A program made the translations under genes and the position numbers. Positions 1 to 10,207 of a stretch of 64,000 nucleotides of DNA are shown here, piece by piece. Numbering within the stretch: the stretch's first letter is position 1; each line of letters starts with the position of its first letter. The notes under the pieces were generated by a model. It had not been told where the DNA came from and did no database searches. It was given only the letters and a program-made list of their open reading frames with translations. The stretch is from Achromobacter sp. B7 (lineage in GTDB: Bacteria > Pseudomonadota > Gammaproteobacteria > Burkholderiales > Burkholderiaceae_B): assembly GCF_003600685.1 (NCBI RefSeq), contig NZ_CP032084.1:62001-126000 (forward strand), given 5' to 3'.

Positions 1-228
1 CCTGACTTCGTGGCGCTGGCGCGCGCGTTCGGCTGGGGCGCGGCGCGCGTGGATGATCCGGCCACGCTGGACGCCGCGCTGGCCGAATGCCTGGCGCATG
101 ACGGGCCGTACTTTCTTGACGTGGCGGTGACCGCGCAAGAGAACTGCTTTCCGATGATGCCGGCGGGCCATGGCCACCAGAAGATGATGCTGGCCGAAGG
201 CGTCTGGTACCAGGACGAGACGACCTGA
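1..228 (+). CDS. Acetolactate synthase-like ThDP enzyme, C-terminal fragment
   Basis: Only the last 75 codons are present; the frame is open from base 1. The tail reads like the C-terminus of an acetolactate synthase large subunit. It has a DFVALARAFG segment, a run of alternating helix residues, then a YFLDVAV strand and ENCFPMMPAG. This corresponds to the end of the thiamine-diphosphate-binding domain, where the family normally carries a 'DV..EN.FPM.PAG' motif. Such enzymes condense two pyruvates, or pyruvate plus 2-oxobutyrate, in branched-chain amino acid synthesis; catabolic and oxalyl-CoA-type relatives share the fold. The gene converges on the SDR gene, leaving 4 bp between stop codons. 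The exact substrate cannot be judged from this fragment. Confidence 0.75.
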   Translation, partial: PDFVALARAFGWGAARVDDPATLDAALAECLAHDGPYFLDVAVTAQENCFPMMPAGHGHQKMMLAEGVWYQDETT

Positions 229-232
229 TCGC

Positions 233-1012
233 CTAGAACTGGATCGACAGGCCGCCGTCCACCACCAGCACGTGCCCGTTCACGTAGGACGCGGCCGGTG
301 ACGCCAGGAACACCGCCGCGCCGGCGATTTCCTCCGGCTCGCCCCACCGGCCCGTTGGATTGCGCGCGGCGATGCGCGGGCCGAAGTTCGGGTCCGCCAC
401 CATGGCCGCATTGGTTTCCGTGGCGAACGTGCCCGGCGCGATGGCGTTGCTGGTGATGTGCTGGCCGCCAAATTCTGCCGCCAGCGCGCGCACCATGCCC
501 GTCAAACCCTGCTTGGCGGCGGGATAGACCGCGTCGCCCGCCCTCGCCAATTCCCCCACCACCGACGTGATCGCGATCAGGCGCCCGCCGCCCTGGCGCA
601 CCATGCGTTCGGCCGCGAACTTGGCCAGCAGCATGCCGGCCACCAGATCGGTATCGATCAACTCGCGGATTTCGGCCGGCGTCGTGTCGCGCAGCGTCTT
701 GCGGTTGCGTGCGCCCACGTTGTTGACCAGCACGTCCAGCCGGCCATGCTCGTCGTCGATGCGTTGAAAGGCGCGCGCCATGTCGGCGTCGTTGCTGACG
801 TCGAACGGCAAGGCATGCGCGTCCAGGCCCGCATCGGCCAGCTCGGCCACGGCGGCGTCCACCGACGCGCTGTTGCGGCCGTTGATCAACACGCGCGCGC
901 CGCAGCCGGCCAACGCGCGCGCAATGCAAAAGCCCAGCCCGCGCGCGGACCCGGTTATCAGCGCCACCTGGCCCGTCAGGTCGAAGTTACGCAAATAGGG
1001 AAGAGTGCTCAT
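233..1012 (-). CDS. SDR family oxidoreductase
   Basis: A 259-residue classical short-chain dehydrogenase. Visible motifs are the TGSARGLG dinucleotide-binding loop near residue 20, NNVGA (usually NNAG) near 95, and the catalytic Ser...YPAAK (YxxxK) near 150-165. It ends with the DGG-containing C-terminal loop usual for the family. An ATG at 1012 is preferred over the TTG one codon upstream. It is the last gene of an ABC transporter operon, starting 25 bp after the permease stop, so it probably acts on the imported compound or a product of it. The closest-looking subfamily is the gluconate 5-dehydrogenase/3-oxoacyl reductase type, but the substrate is unknown. Confidence 0.85.
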   Translation of the reverse strand: MSTLPYLRNFDLTGQVALITGSARGLGFCIARALAGCGARVLINGRNSASVDAAVAELADAGLDAHALPFDVSNDADMARAFQRIDDEHGRLDVLVNNVGARNRKTLRDTTPAEIRELIDTDLVAGMLLAKFAAERMVRQGGGRLIAITSVVGELARAGDAVYPAAKQGLTGMVRALAAEFGGQHITSNAIAPGTFATETNAAMVADPNFGPRIAARNPTGRWGEPEEIAGAAVFLASPAASYVNGHVLVVDGGLSIQF

Positions 1013-1037
1013 CAATGCTGTCCCGAATGTTCCATGG

Positions 1038-1892
1038 TCATTCCCTGAATTCCGGCGCCCAATGCAGCAGCCGCCGTTCCAGCCAGGTCACACAATAAAC
1101 CAGCGCGATACCGACGATGGACAGCAGCGTTACGGCCGCGAACATGTCGGTGGCGTTCAAGGTGGCCAGCGCGGTGATCATCAGGTAGCCCATGCCCGTG
1201 GTCGACCCGACGAATTCGGCCAGCACCACGCCAATCAACGCGAAGCTGATGGCGTTGGGCAAGGCGGCGAACGTCCAGGCCGCGGCGGTAGGTATGCGCA
1301 CCCGCCACAGGATCTGGCGCGGCGAGCCGCCCAGCGTGCGGCAGAAGTCCACCAGTTCACGCTCGACGCTGCGCCCGCCCTTGTAGGTGTTGAAGAACAC
1401 CAGGAAGAACACCACGAACCACGATGTCACCACCTTGGAAGCCAGCCCCAGGCCGAAGAACATGGTGATGAGCGGCACGAAGGCGATGCGCGGCATCGAG
1501 TTGAACGCCACGATGAACGGGTTGAAGACGTCGGCCAGGAAGCGGCTGCGGCTAAGCGTCATGCCGACGATAAAGCCGCTGCCCACCCCCACCACCAGCC
1601 CCACCATCGTGGCTTGCAAGGTCAGCCAAAGATGCGGCCACACCGAGCGCGGGCCGGGTTGCAGCCATTCCCACAAACGCACCGCCACGCGGGACGGCTG
1701 GCTGATGAAGAACGGGTCGAACAACGTGTTCTGCGTGAACCACGGAATGCGCGTCAGCGTTTCCCATGACCCAAGAATGACGGCAAGAATCAGCACCTGC
1801 CACAACGTGATGCGGACTCGGCGCTTGATGCCGGCGCGGCGGTCCAGCCGTAGCTGGTCTTGCAAGGAATTTGAGGTTTCAGTCGGAATCAT
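1038..1892 (-). CDS. ABC transporter permease, SsuC/TauC type
   Basis: A 284-residue inner-membrane permease with about six hydrophobic segments. It carries the EAA-type cytoplasmic loop ('ELVDFCRTLGGSPRQILWRV') that docks onto the ATPase. Length and sequence fit the nitrate/sulfonate/taurine (NitT/TauT) importer permease family. An open frame extends 45 codons upstream, but that part lies inside the ATPase gene; the ATG at 1892, 13 bp after the ATPase stop, is the sensible start. It is the third gene of the operon binding protein-ATPase-permease-SDR. The cargo is unknown; relatives carry sulfonates, aromatic acids or pyrimidine precursors. Confidence 0.88.
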   Translation of the reverse strand: MIPTETSNSLQDQLRLDRRAGIKRRVRITLWQVLILAVILGSWETLTRIPWFTQNTLFDPFFISQPSRVAVRLWEWLQPGPRSVWPHLWLTLQATMVGLVVGVGSGFIVGMTLSRSRFLADVFNPFIVAFNSMPRIAFVPLITMFFGLGLASKVVTSWFVVFFLVFFNTYKGGRSVERELVDFCRTLGGSPRQILWRVRIPTAAAWTFAALPNAISFALIGVVLAEFVGSTTGMGYLMITALATLNATDMFAAVTLLSIVGIALVYCVTWLERRLLHWAPEFRE

Positions 1893-1905
1893 GGGGCAGG
1901 AAGAA

Positions 1906-2676
1906 TCAGGCGGCGGCGCGGAACTGCTGGCCCAGCACACTCCAGAGGCTTTGCACATGGGCGACGAACTGCGGCGTTTCGCGCAGCGTGAACACGTCGC
2001 GCGGATGCGGGATGCGGATGCGTTCATCGAGCAGCACGCGGCTGGGCGGGCCGGACAGCACCACCACGCGGTCCGACAGCAGGATGGCTTCGTCCAGGTC
2101 GTGCGTGACCATCACGATGGTCTGGCCCAGCTTGCGCCAGATCTCCATCAGCTCGCGATGCAGGTGCGTCTTGGTGTGCGTGTCCAGCGCGCCGAAGGGC
2201 TCGTCCAACAGCAGGATGCGCGGCTCGACTGCCAGGCTCATCAACAGCGCCACGCGCCGCCGCATGCCGCCCGACAGCTGGTGCGGATAGGCGTCGGCGA
2301 AGTCGGTCAGGTGGCCAAGCTCAAGCAGTTCGGCCACGCGCTGCGCGATCTTGTCGGCGGCCACGCCGTGAAACTTCAGCCCCAGCGCCACGTTCTTCTT
2401 GACGCTGAACCACGGCAGCAAGGTGTCTTTCTGAAAGATGTAGCCCAGCGCAGGAGGCACCTGCCCGTCCACTTGCCGGCCGTCCACGTGGATGCTGCCG
2501 GTGGTGGGCCGCAAAAAGCCGGCGATCATGTTCAGCAGCGTGCTCTTGCCGCAGCCCGAGGGGCCGACGATGGAGACGAATTCACCCGCTTCGATGGTCA
2601 GGCTGACGTCGCCCACCGCATGCGTCGTGCCCTGGCGTGACTGGTACGCCTTGCCGACCTTGTCCAGCGTAATCAT
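1906..2676 (-). CDS. ABC transporter ATP-binding protein, SsuB/TauB type
   Basis: A 256-residue ATPase with intact motifs: Walker A GPSGCGKST (about residues 38-46), signature LSGGM (134-138), Walker B ILLLDEP (154-160) and a switch VTHD. The start is set at 2676, where TGATG joins the stop of the binding-protein gene to this ATG, implying translational coupling. An upstream in-frame start would overlap the previous gene by 42 bp. It energises the NitT/TauT-type importer encoded around it. Confidence 0.92.
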   Translation of the reverse strand: MITLDKVGKAYQSRQGTTHAVGDVSLTIEAGEFVSIVGPSGCGKSTLLNMIAGFLRPTTGSIHVDGRQVDGQVPPALGYIFQKDTLLPWFSVKKNVALGLKFHGVAADKIAQRVAELLELGHLTDFADAYPHQLSGGMRRRVALLMSLAVEPRILLLDEPFGALDTHTKTHLHRELMEIWRKLGQTIVMVTHDLDEAILLSDRVVVLSGPPSRVLLDERIRIPHPRDVFTLRETPQFVAHVQSLWSVLGQQFRAAA

Positions 2677-3734
2677 CAAAGGCCCCGCGCTTTGCGCACG
2701 AAGCTCATGTTCACGCATTTGGCATAGGGGACGGTCTTGATTTCGTCATTGGAAAACTGGCGGCCGTCGCCCATGATGGCCGTCATGCGGTTGTATGCGT
2801 CTTCGGTGATGATGTTGTCTTTCAAGAACACCGTGTCTTTGTAGACGCCCAGCGTTTTCTCGATGGCGGCGCGCGGGAACGCGCTGAGGTAGTCGTCGTA
2901 GATGACGTCGGCGATGCCCGAGGCCGGGGTGGCGGTGATGAAGTCCTGCGCCTTGACCATTGCGCTGACGAAGGCCTGCACCACTTCCGGGCGCTTCTGG
3001 ATGGTGTCTTGCAGCGTCAACGCGGCAATGCCGGGCACGTCGCCGCCCATGAATTCGTTCCACGAGGCTTCGGTGGTGGCGTCGAAAATTGGCACGCCCC
3101 AGCCTTCCTGGCGAGCCTGTTCCATCATCGACATGGTGGCCATGCTGGCGGATACCGAGCCGGTCTTGAGCGCGCCCAGCATCGTGGCCAGATCGCCCAG
3201 GGGCCGGATGTCGACCTTGTCGGCCACGCCGGCTTTCTGCATCAGGTACAGCGCCATCAGCCAGGTGCTGGACTGCGGTTGCGTGGCGCCGACGCGCTTG
3301 CCGGCCAGGTCTTTCAACGACTTGATCTTGCCGCTTTCGAAGTCTTCGCGGCGCACGATGATGTTGGCGTACGTCAGCTTGCGGTCAAAGCCGAACACCA
3401 GCGTGGCGGCCTTGCCGGCAATGGTCAGCGCGGGGGCGGCCGTGGCGGCGGTGGCGCCGAACACGATCTGGCCGGCCGCCAGCAGCTGGTTGGTGCGCGG
3501 GCCGCTTTGCGAATTCAGGTATTCAACGTCCAGGCCGCCTTCGTTGAAGTAGCCCTTCTTGAGCGCCACGTAGCCGGCCGCGAAAAAGGGATCGATGCTG
3601 CCTTGTCCGTAGACGACGCGGCCCAGCTTGGGCTGGGCAAAGGCAACGCGCCCGTCAAGCAAGGCGACACCGGCCAGGGCGCCGGCGGCGGTCAGGATGC
3701 GGCGGCGCGTGGTGAAGCGGGGGCTGTGGGTCAT
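2676..3734 (-). CDS. ABC transporter substrate-binding protein, NMT1/SsuA type
   Basis: A 352-residue exported binding protein. The N-terminus has a positively charged stretch with RRR, a hydrophobic core and a VAFA cleavage region near residue 34, so a Sec or Tat signal peptide is likely. The mature part begins with a VVYGQGSIDPFFAAGYVALKK-like segment typical of the NMT1/SsuA-like fold, followed by 'DLAGKRVGATQPQSS'. The ATG at 3734 is chosen because the signal peptide begins directly after it; the upstream extension is not signal-like. It is the first gene of the operon. The ligand is unknown. Confidence 0.88.
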   Translation of the reverse strand: MTHSPRFTTRRRILTAAGALAGVALLDGRVAFAQPKLGRVVYGQGSIDPFFAAGYVALKKGYFNEGGLDVEYLNSQSGPRTNQLLAAGQIVFGATAATAAPALTIAGKAATLVFGFDRKLTYANIIVRREDFESGKIKSLKDLAGKRVGATQPQSSTWLMALYLMQKAGVADKVDIRPLGDLATMLGALKTGSVSASMATMSMMEQARQEGWGVPIFDATTEASWNEFMGGDVPGIAALTLQDTIQKRPEVVQAFVSAMVKAQDFITATPASGIADVIYDDYLSAFPRAAIEKTLGVYKDTVFLKDNIITEDAYNRMTAIMGDGRQFSNDEIKTVPYAKCVNMSFVRKARGL

Positions 3735-3824
3735 GTCGTCCTCGAATTGATTTTTGGTTGGCGCTTTGGGTGGCGCTGTTTGGCGTAAACAATACCCCAG
3801 CGTGTGCGGCCCAACAATGGAAAA

Positions 3825-3843
3825 CGCCCGGGTTGTCCGGGCG
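3825..3843 (-). terminator. Rho-independent terminator downstream of topB
   Basis: A perfect 7-bp stem (CGCCCGG / CCGGGCG) with a 5-nt loop, followed on the minus strand by TTTTCC. It lies 86-104 bp beyond the topB stop and upstream of the ABC operon start, so it should separate the two minus-strand units. Confidence 0.7.
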
Positions 3844-3928
3844 TGGGTCGGCAAATGGCAGCCGGGTACGGGATCAGGCGTGATCAGGGGCGAGTGGCTC
3901 CGCCCTTTTCGTCGCGCCTGGATTCCCG

Positions 3929-6577
3929 TTACGAAGCGGTTTTCTTCGGCGCGGCCTTTTTGACAGCCTTCTTGGCGGCGGTCTTGGTGGCCGTCTTGGT
4001 GGCTGTCTTAGTTGCGGTTTTCTTCACCGCCGCTTTCTTGGCCGGCGCTTTTTTCGCTGCCGTCTTCGCTGCGGTCTTCGTCGCCGTCTTCGAGGCGGTC
4101 TTGGACGGCGCGCGACCCGGTTTTTCAGGACGCGGCTCGAACTCGAAGCCGATCTTGCCGTCGGGCTGACGCACCAGGAATGCCTTGAACTTGCGGTTCG
4201 TGCGGCTGGACACAAAGCCGTCCAAGAGGTCGGTGCGGCCCGTGGTCAGCAGCTTGCCCATCTGTTCGGCCGAGATCTCCTGTTGCAGGATGACCTTGCC
4301 CGAGCGGAAGTCGCAGGTCTTCTCAGGCCCGACCGACTTTTCGCAAACGTAGCTCATGCCGTGCTCGAACACGCGCGACTGGCACTTGGGGCAGGGGCCG
4401 ACCGGCGTGTGGCCGGAGAAGTCCACCGCTTCGGTGTCGTCTTCGTCGTTCTGGCCGAAGTCGAACTCCAGCTTGTACTCGTCGCTGATACGCAGAATGG
4501 CGGCAAACGGACGGCCCATCTTGCTGATGAAGCCTTGCAGCGGACCGATTTCGCGCTTGGCCAGCAGCTCTTCGACTTCCGGCAGTTCGAACGTGCGGCC
4601 GCCCGGATGCTTGCCGATCGAGAAATCGCAGGCGGTGCAGGCAAAGCGGCGATAGTTTTCCTTGACCACCGCGCCGCACTTGGGGCACGGCGTTTGCAAG
4701 GTGGCGTAGTCGCCGGGCACCGTGTCGCGCTCGTATTCCTTGGCGCGCTTGACGATCACCTGGGTCATCTGCGCGATTTCGCGCATGAAGGCCTCGCGGC
4801 CCAGGCCGCCCTGCTCGATCTGCTTGAGCTTGTGTTCCCATTCGCCCGTCAGTTCGGGCGAGGTCAGTTCGGTCACATCCAGGCCGGACAGCAGCGTCAT
4901 CAGCTGGCGCGCCTTGGCGGTGGGCACCAGGTCGCGGCCTTCGCGGCGCAGGTACACCTCGTTGAGCAGGCCTTCGATGATGGCGGCGCGTGTGGCCGGC
5001 GTACCGAGGCCGCGTTCGGACATGGCTTCGCGCAGTTCTTCGTCGTCCACCAGCTTGCCGGCGCCTTCCATGGCGGACAACAAGGTGCCTTCGTTAAAGC
5101 GGGCGGGCGGTTTGGTCGAGAGGCCCACGGCTTCGACGTCTTCCGTGCGCACCGTTTCGCCATCGGCAACCGGCACCAGGTTGGCGTCTTCGCCTTGGGC
5201 TTCCTTGCCGTACACGGCCAGCCAGCCCGGGGTGACCAGCACCTTGCCGTCGGTGCGGAAGCGATGCCCCTGCACTTCGGTCAGGCGCGTGGTGACGCGG
5301 TATTCGGCCGCCGGGAAGAACACGGCCAGGAAGCGCTTGAGCACCAGGTCGTACAGCTTGGCCTCGGCTTCGCTCAGGTCGTGCGGGATTTGCAGCGTGG
5401 GGATGATGGCAAAGTGATCCGACACCTTCTTGTTGTCGAAGATGCGGCGGTTGGGCTTCACCCACTGCTGGCTGACGACGGTGCCCGCGTGGCGCGACAG
5501 GCCGCCCACGGCGTTCGAGCCGCCCGTGGCCAGCGCGCGCATCGTTTCCTGCACCGTGGTGATGTAGTCCTCGGGCAGGTAGCGGGAGTCGGTACGCGGA
5601 TAGGTCAGCGCCTTGTGGCGTTCGTACAGGGTCTGGGCCAGCGACAGCGTGGTCTTGGCCGAAAAGCCGAACCGGCCGTTGGCCTCGCGCTGCAACGACG
5701 TCAGGTCGTACAGGGCCGGCGACATCTGGGTCGACGGCTTGGATTCTTCGGTGACGTTGCCCGGCTGGTCGCGGCAGGCTGCCACCACGCTTTGCGCGGC
5801 GGCGGCGGACCACAGGCGCGATTCACGCTTTTCCGGGTCGCGGTCGTCTTTCTTGAATTGGGGGTCGATCCAGCGGCCTTCGTACAAGCCGGCGGCGGCG
5901 ATGAAGGTGGCGCGCACTTCCCAGTAGTCGCGGGGCACGAAGCGGCGGATGCGCTCTTCGCGCTCGGCCACGATGGCCAGCGTGGGCGTTTGCACCCGGC
6001 CCACCGGCGTCTTGAAGAAGCCGCCGTCCTTGCTGTTGAAGGCGGTCATGGCGCGCGTGCCGTTGATGCCGACCAGCCAGTCGGCTTCAGCGCGCGAGCG
6101 GGCGGCCGCTTCCAGCGGCTTGAGCTGCACGTCGTCGCGCAGGTTGGCGAAGGCTTCGCGGATGGCGGCCTGCGTCATCGATTGCAGCCAGAGGCGCTGA
6201 ATCGGCTTTTTCACACCCGCATACTGAATGATGTAGCGGAAGATCAGTTCGCCCTCGCGTCCCGCGTCACAGGCGTTGATGATCGAATCCACGTCCTTGC
6301 GCTTGGCCAGGCGGACCAGCAGCTTCAGGCGTTCCGCCGACTTCTTGTCGGTGGGGCCGAGTTCGAATTCCGGCGGAATCACGGGCAGGTGCGCGAAGCT
6401 CCACTTTCCCTTGACCGGATCATTGGGCGCGACCAAGCTCAGCAAATGGCCGATGCTGGATGCGAGTACGTAACGTTCGCTTTCAAAATAGTCGCCCTCG
6501 CGCGCAAAGCCTCCCAAGGCGCGTGATATATCAAGGGCCACCGAGGGCTTCTCGGCAATAATCAGCGTTTTATTCAT
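3929..6577 (-). CDS. topB: DNA topoisomerase III with basic C-terminal tail
   Basis: An 882-residue type IA topoisomerase. The TOPRIM domain begins right after the start (IIAEKPSVA), with the acidic motif DAGREGE at 104-110. The active-site region reads TYPRTDSRY, making Tyr326 the DNA-linking residue. Downstream are two Cys4-like zinc ribbons (CPKC...CTAC and CPKC...C). The last 60 or so residues are almost entirely Lys, Thr and Ala in KTA/KKA repeats, resembling histone H1-like tails. The enzyme decatenates single-stranded junctions during replication and recombination. The ATG at 6577 directly precedes the TOPRIM strand; the longer upstream frame overlaps the divergent gene and is rejected. 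The tail makes it longer than E. coli TopB (about 650 residues). Confidence 0.95.
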   Translation of the reverse strand: MNKTLIIAEKPSVALDISRALGGFAREGDYFESERYVLASSIGHLLSLVAPNDPVKGKWSFAHLPVIPPEFELGPTDKKSAERLKLLVRLAKRKDVDSIINACDAGREGELIFRYIIQYAGVKKPIQRLWLQSMTQAAIREAFANLRDDVQLKPLEAAARSRAEADWLVGINGTRAMTAFNSKDGGFFKTPVGRVQTPTLAIVAEREERIRRFVPRDYWEVRATFIAAAGLYEGRWIDPQFKKDDRDPEKRESRLWSAAAAQSVVAACRDQPGNVTEESKPSTQMSPALYDLTSLQREANGRFGFSAKTTLSLAQTLYERHKALTYPRTDSRYLPEDYITTVQETMRALATGGSNAVGGLSRHAGTVVSQQWVKPNRRIFDNKKVSDHFAIIPTLQIPHDLSEAEAKLYDLVLKRFLAVFFPAAEYRVTTRLTEVQGHRFRTDGKVLVTPGWLAVYGKEAQGEDANLVPVADGETVRTEDVEAVGLSTKPPARFNEGTLLSAMEGAGKLVDDEELREAMSERGLGTPATRAAIIEGLLNEVYLRREGRDLVPTAKARQLMTLLSGLDVTELTSPELTGEWEHKLKQIEQGGLGREAFMREIAQMTQVIVKRAKEYERDTVPGDYATLQTPCPKCGAVVKENYRRFACTACDFSIGKHPGGRTFELPEVEELLAKREIGPLQGFISKMGRPFAAILRISDEYKLEFDFGQNDEDDTEAVDFSGHTPVGPCPKCQSRVFEHGMSYVCEKSVGPEKTCDFRSGKVILQQEISAEQMGKLLTTGRTDLLDGFVSSRTNRKFKAFLVRQPDGKIGFEFEPRPEKPGRAPSKTASKTATKTAAKTAAKKAPAKKAAVKKTATKTATKTATKTAAKKAVKKAAPKKTAS

Positions 6578-6639
6578 GTGTATCCAGTGGCGGTAGTCCC
6601 GCCTTAGTAGCGCGGATAATAAGATCGGAGATTCGCCAG

Positions 6640-9267
6640 ATGCAAGTCGGCACTGAAAGGCAAGCGGGATCCGAACTGCACGCTTGGCGTCAATTCTTGG
6701 CGCGAAGCACCTTGTGGCTAGGCGTTTTGCTGCTGGGCAGCGCTGCGATTTGCTGGGTTGCCGCCAACTGGCAAGACATGACAAAAGTGCAACGCTTTGC
6801 CGGCACGCAGGGTTTGCTGGCGATCTCGGCGTTGGCGGCGGCCTGGGCCGGTTTGCGCCTTCGGGCCTCGCCTGGCGTGCGGCGCAGCGTCCCCGGCGCG
6901 CTTCTGGCATTGGCCGGCATCTTGCTGGGCGCCTTGCTCGCGTTATTGGGTCAAACTTACCAGACTGGCGCCGATACCTGGGAATTGTTCGCCTGGTGGG
7001 CGGTTCTGCTGCTGCCCTGGGCGCTGGCTTCGGCCAGCCAGGCGGTGTGGCTGTTGTGGGCGCTGGTGCTGAATGTGGCGGCCGCATTGTGGCTGGGCGA
7101 ACGCGTCTTCACCTGGTATGCCCTCTATGACGGCTCGGGCCTGCCCAACCTCATCATGGCCGCGCTAAACCTGACGCTGCTGTTGGGCTGGGAACTGGCG
7201 GCGCGCCGCTGGCGGGCCAGCACGCTGATCGGGCCGCGCGTCTTGGCCTTCATCGCCATCAGCGCCCTGGTGCTGTCCCTGATGTTCGGGGACTTCATCC
7301 TGCGCGGGGTGGGCTCGCTTAACGGCATCGCCTGGCTGGCCGCGACGCTGGGGCTGGGCTTTTACTATCAGCGCGGCCGGCGCGACCTGGTCATTCTGGC
7401 CATGCTGGCGGCGGGCGTCATCTGCGTGTCCCTGCGGGTGGTGGGCGAATGGCTGTTGCGGCTGGAGCCCGGCGTATGGGCTGCGCTGCCCCTGGCCGCC
7501 CTGCTCATGGCCGAGGCCGTGCTGGCCGCGCGCTGGTTGCGCAAGCTGGCCGCCGAACCCGACGCCGCCTTGGTCACCGCCGATGCCGAACCGGCCGCCG
7601 CGTCGGCGGGCAACGCGGTCGAATCCGGCGATGCCGGCACCCCCGTCGTGCAACTGGCCCCTGCCGCCATGCCGCATGCCGAACCGCCCTGGTATGTGCA
7701 ATGCCTGCTGGGCCTGAGCGCCTGGCTGGCCACTTTGCTGCTTCTGGTGTTCGTGGCGTTCTCGGGCATCGTGACGTCGGAAGAAGGCGCGCTGGTGGCC
7801 GGGCTGGTTTTGTGCGGCGCGGGCGTGGCGGTGCTGCGCAGCGACGCCGGACCATTCTGGCGCCAATGCGGCACCGCGATGGCCTTCACGGGCCAGATCC
7901 TCATCATCTACGGGCTCTCCAGTTCCACATCGTTCACCAGCGCCTGCTTATTTGTATTGCTGCTGGCGGCGGTGGTCTACGCGCTGGGGCCGGATGTGAT
8001 CCTGCGTTTTCTGTCGGGCCTGTTGGTCGCGGCGGCGGGCGCCGCCCTGATCTGGCGCGGCCTGTCCCCGGAGTTGATGCGCGACGACCTGCTGGACGCC
8101 TGGCTGTACTTCGACGCGGGCCGCGCCGGCTTCGTCTGGCTGCCGATTGCCGTGATCGGCGCCTGGGCCACGGCCGTCATCCTGACCTGGAGCCATCGTG
8201 TGGGCGGCAAGCGCGGCCACGCGATGGAGCCGCTGGCCTGGGCCTTCCTGCTGTCCGTGCAAGGCATGGTCTGGCTGGCGGGCGGCATCTCGGCCCTGCA
8301 CCTGCCGGCCATGTGGAAGTTGAATCCCCAGGGCGCGTTGCTGGTCGTGGCCGGGGCGCTGCTGCCGGCCGCCGCCGCGCTGGCGGTGCTATGGCCGCGC
8401 CGCCACGTGCTGACGGGTGGCGTGACCTGGGGCGTGCCCATCGCCTTGCTGGCCCTGGCGCTTTTCTGGCTGCCCAGCCCGGGCGTGGGCTTTGCGCTGG
8501 CCTGGCTGTTGCTGGGCTTTGGCCTGAACCAGCTACGGCTGGTGATCTTCGGCGTGCTCAGCCTGCTGGCTTATCTGGGCGTCTATTACTACCAGCTGGA
8601 TGTGCCCTTGCTGCAAAAGGCGCTGTGGCTGGGCGGCGGCGCCTTGCTGTTGTTCGTGCTGCGCGGCCTGGTCTGGCTGGTGCCCCGACTCATGCGTACG
8701 CAGGCGCCCGACCGGCGCGCGCCGCTACCGCCGGTGTCCGGCCCGCTGCGCTGGCGCACGCTGGCCATTCTGGGCGGTCTGGCGCTGGTGCTGGTGGTGG
8801 CCAATGGCGGCATCTGGCAGCGCGAAAAGCTGCTGGCTACCGGCAAGGTGGTGATTCTGGAACTGGCGCCGGTCGATCCCCGTTCGTTGATGCAGGGCGA
8901 CTACATGGCGCTGAATTTCGCCGCCAGCCGCGACATCACCCGCTTGCGGCTGGGGGGCGATCGCCTGGCGGACGAGGATTCGCTGATGGGGTTCGAACCC
9001 GACGGCTATGTGATGCTGCAAGCCGATTCGCGCGGCGTGGCCACGCCGTTGCGCATCCAGCCGGACGCGCAGCCGCATGCACCGACCGAGGTGCCGTTGC
9101 GATACCGCGTCCGCGATCGCGGTGTGCGTATCGTCACCAACGCCTGGTTCTTCCAGGAGGGCGAGGCCAAGCGCTTTGAAGTGGCGCGGTATGGCGAACT
9201 GCGCGTGGCGGAAAACGGCGAAGCCTTGCTGGTGCGGATGCTGGGCGAAGACCTGCAACCGCTGTAG
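6640..9267 (+). CDS. Fused DUF2157 / DUF4401 / GDYXXLXY membrane protein
   Basis: An 875-residue polytopic membrane protein. The N-terminal part matches the DUF2157 pattern, with WVAANWQDM near residue 45 and a GQTYQTGADTWELF loop near 108-120. The middle holds many Leu/Ala-rich membrane helices like DUF4401. The C-terminal 170 residues form a soluble domain containing GDYMALNF, the GDYXXLXY signature. In many bacteria the GDYXXLXY protein is a separate small gene beside the DUF2157 gene; here they are one chain. Function is unknown for all three domains. The gene is divergent from topB (62 bp apart) and convergent with gluQRS (7 bp), so it sits alone on its strand. Confidence 0.88.
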   Translation: MQVGTERQAGSELHAWRQFLARSTLWLGVLLLGSAAICWVAANWQDMTKVQRFAGTQGLLAISALAAAWAGLRLRASPGVRRSVPGALLALAGILLGALLALLGQTYQTGADTWELFAWWAVLLLPWALASASQAVWLLWALVLNVAAALWLGERVFTWYALYDGSGLPNLIMAALNLTLLLGWELAARRWRASTLIGPRVLAFIAISALVLSLMFGDFILRGVGSLNGIAWLAATLGLGFYYQRGRRDLVILAMLAAGVICVSLRVVGEWLLRLEPGVWAALPLAALLMAEAVLAARWLRKLAAEPDAALVTADAEPAAASAGNAVESGDAGTPVVQLAPAAMPHAEPPWYVQCLLGLSAWLATLLLLVFVAFSGIVTSEEGALVAGLVLCGAGVAVLRSDAGPFWRQCGTAMAFTGQILIIYGLSSSTSFTSACLFVLLLAAVVYALGPDVILRFLSGLLVAAAGAALIWRGLSPELMRDDLLDAWLYFDAGRAGFVWLPIAVIGAWATAVILTWSHRVGGKRGHAMEPLAWAFLLSVQGMVWLAGGISALHLPAMWKLNPQGALLVVAGALLPAAAALAVLWPRRHVLTGGVTWGVPIALLALALFWLPSPGVGFALAWLLLGFGLNQLRLVIFGVLSLLAYLGVYYYQLDVPLLQKALWLGGGALLLFVLRGLVWLVPRLMRTQAPDRRAPLPPVSGPLRWRTLAILGGLALVLVVANGGIWQREKLLATGKVVILELAPVDPRSLMQGDYMALNFAASRDITRLRLGGDRLADEDSLMGFEPDGYVMLQADSRGVATPLRIQPDAQPHAPTEVPLRYRVRDRGVRIVTNAWFFQEGEAKRFEVARYGELRVAENGEALLVRMLGEDLQPL

Positions 9268-9274
9268 CGGCACA

Positions 9275-10168
<894 letters not shown>

Positions 10169-10207
10169 CGCAACCGGTCACAGCAACCGCAAAGAGCCTG
10201 CGCCGCG

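Noticed and set aside
4283..6526. A 747-codon open frame on the plus strand, antisense to topB
   Set aside because: It mirrors topB codon positions in high-GC DNA, has His/Gln/Arg-rich composition and no recognisable domain.
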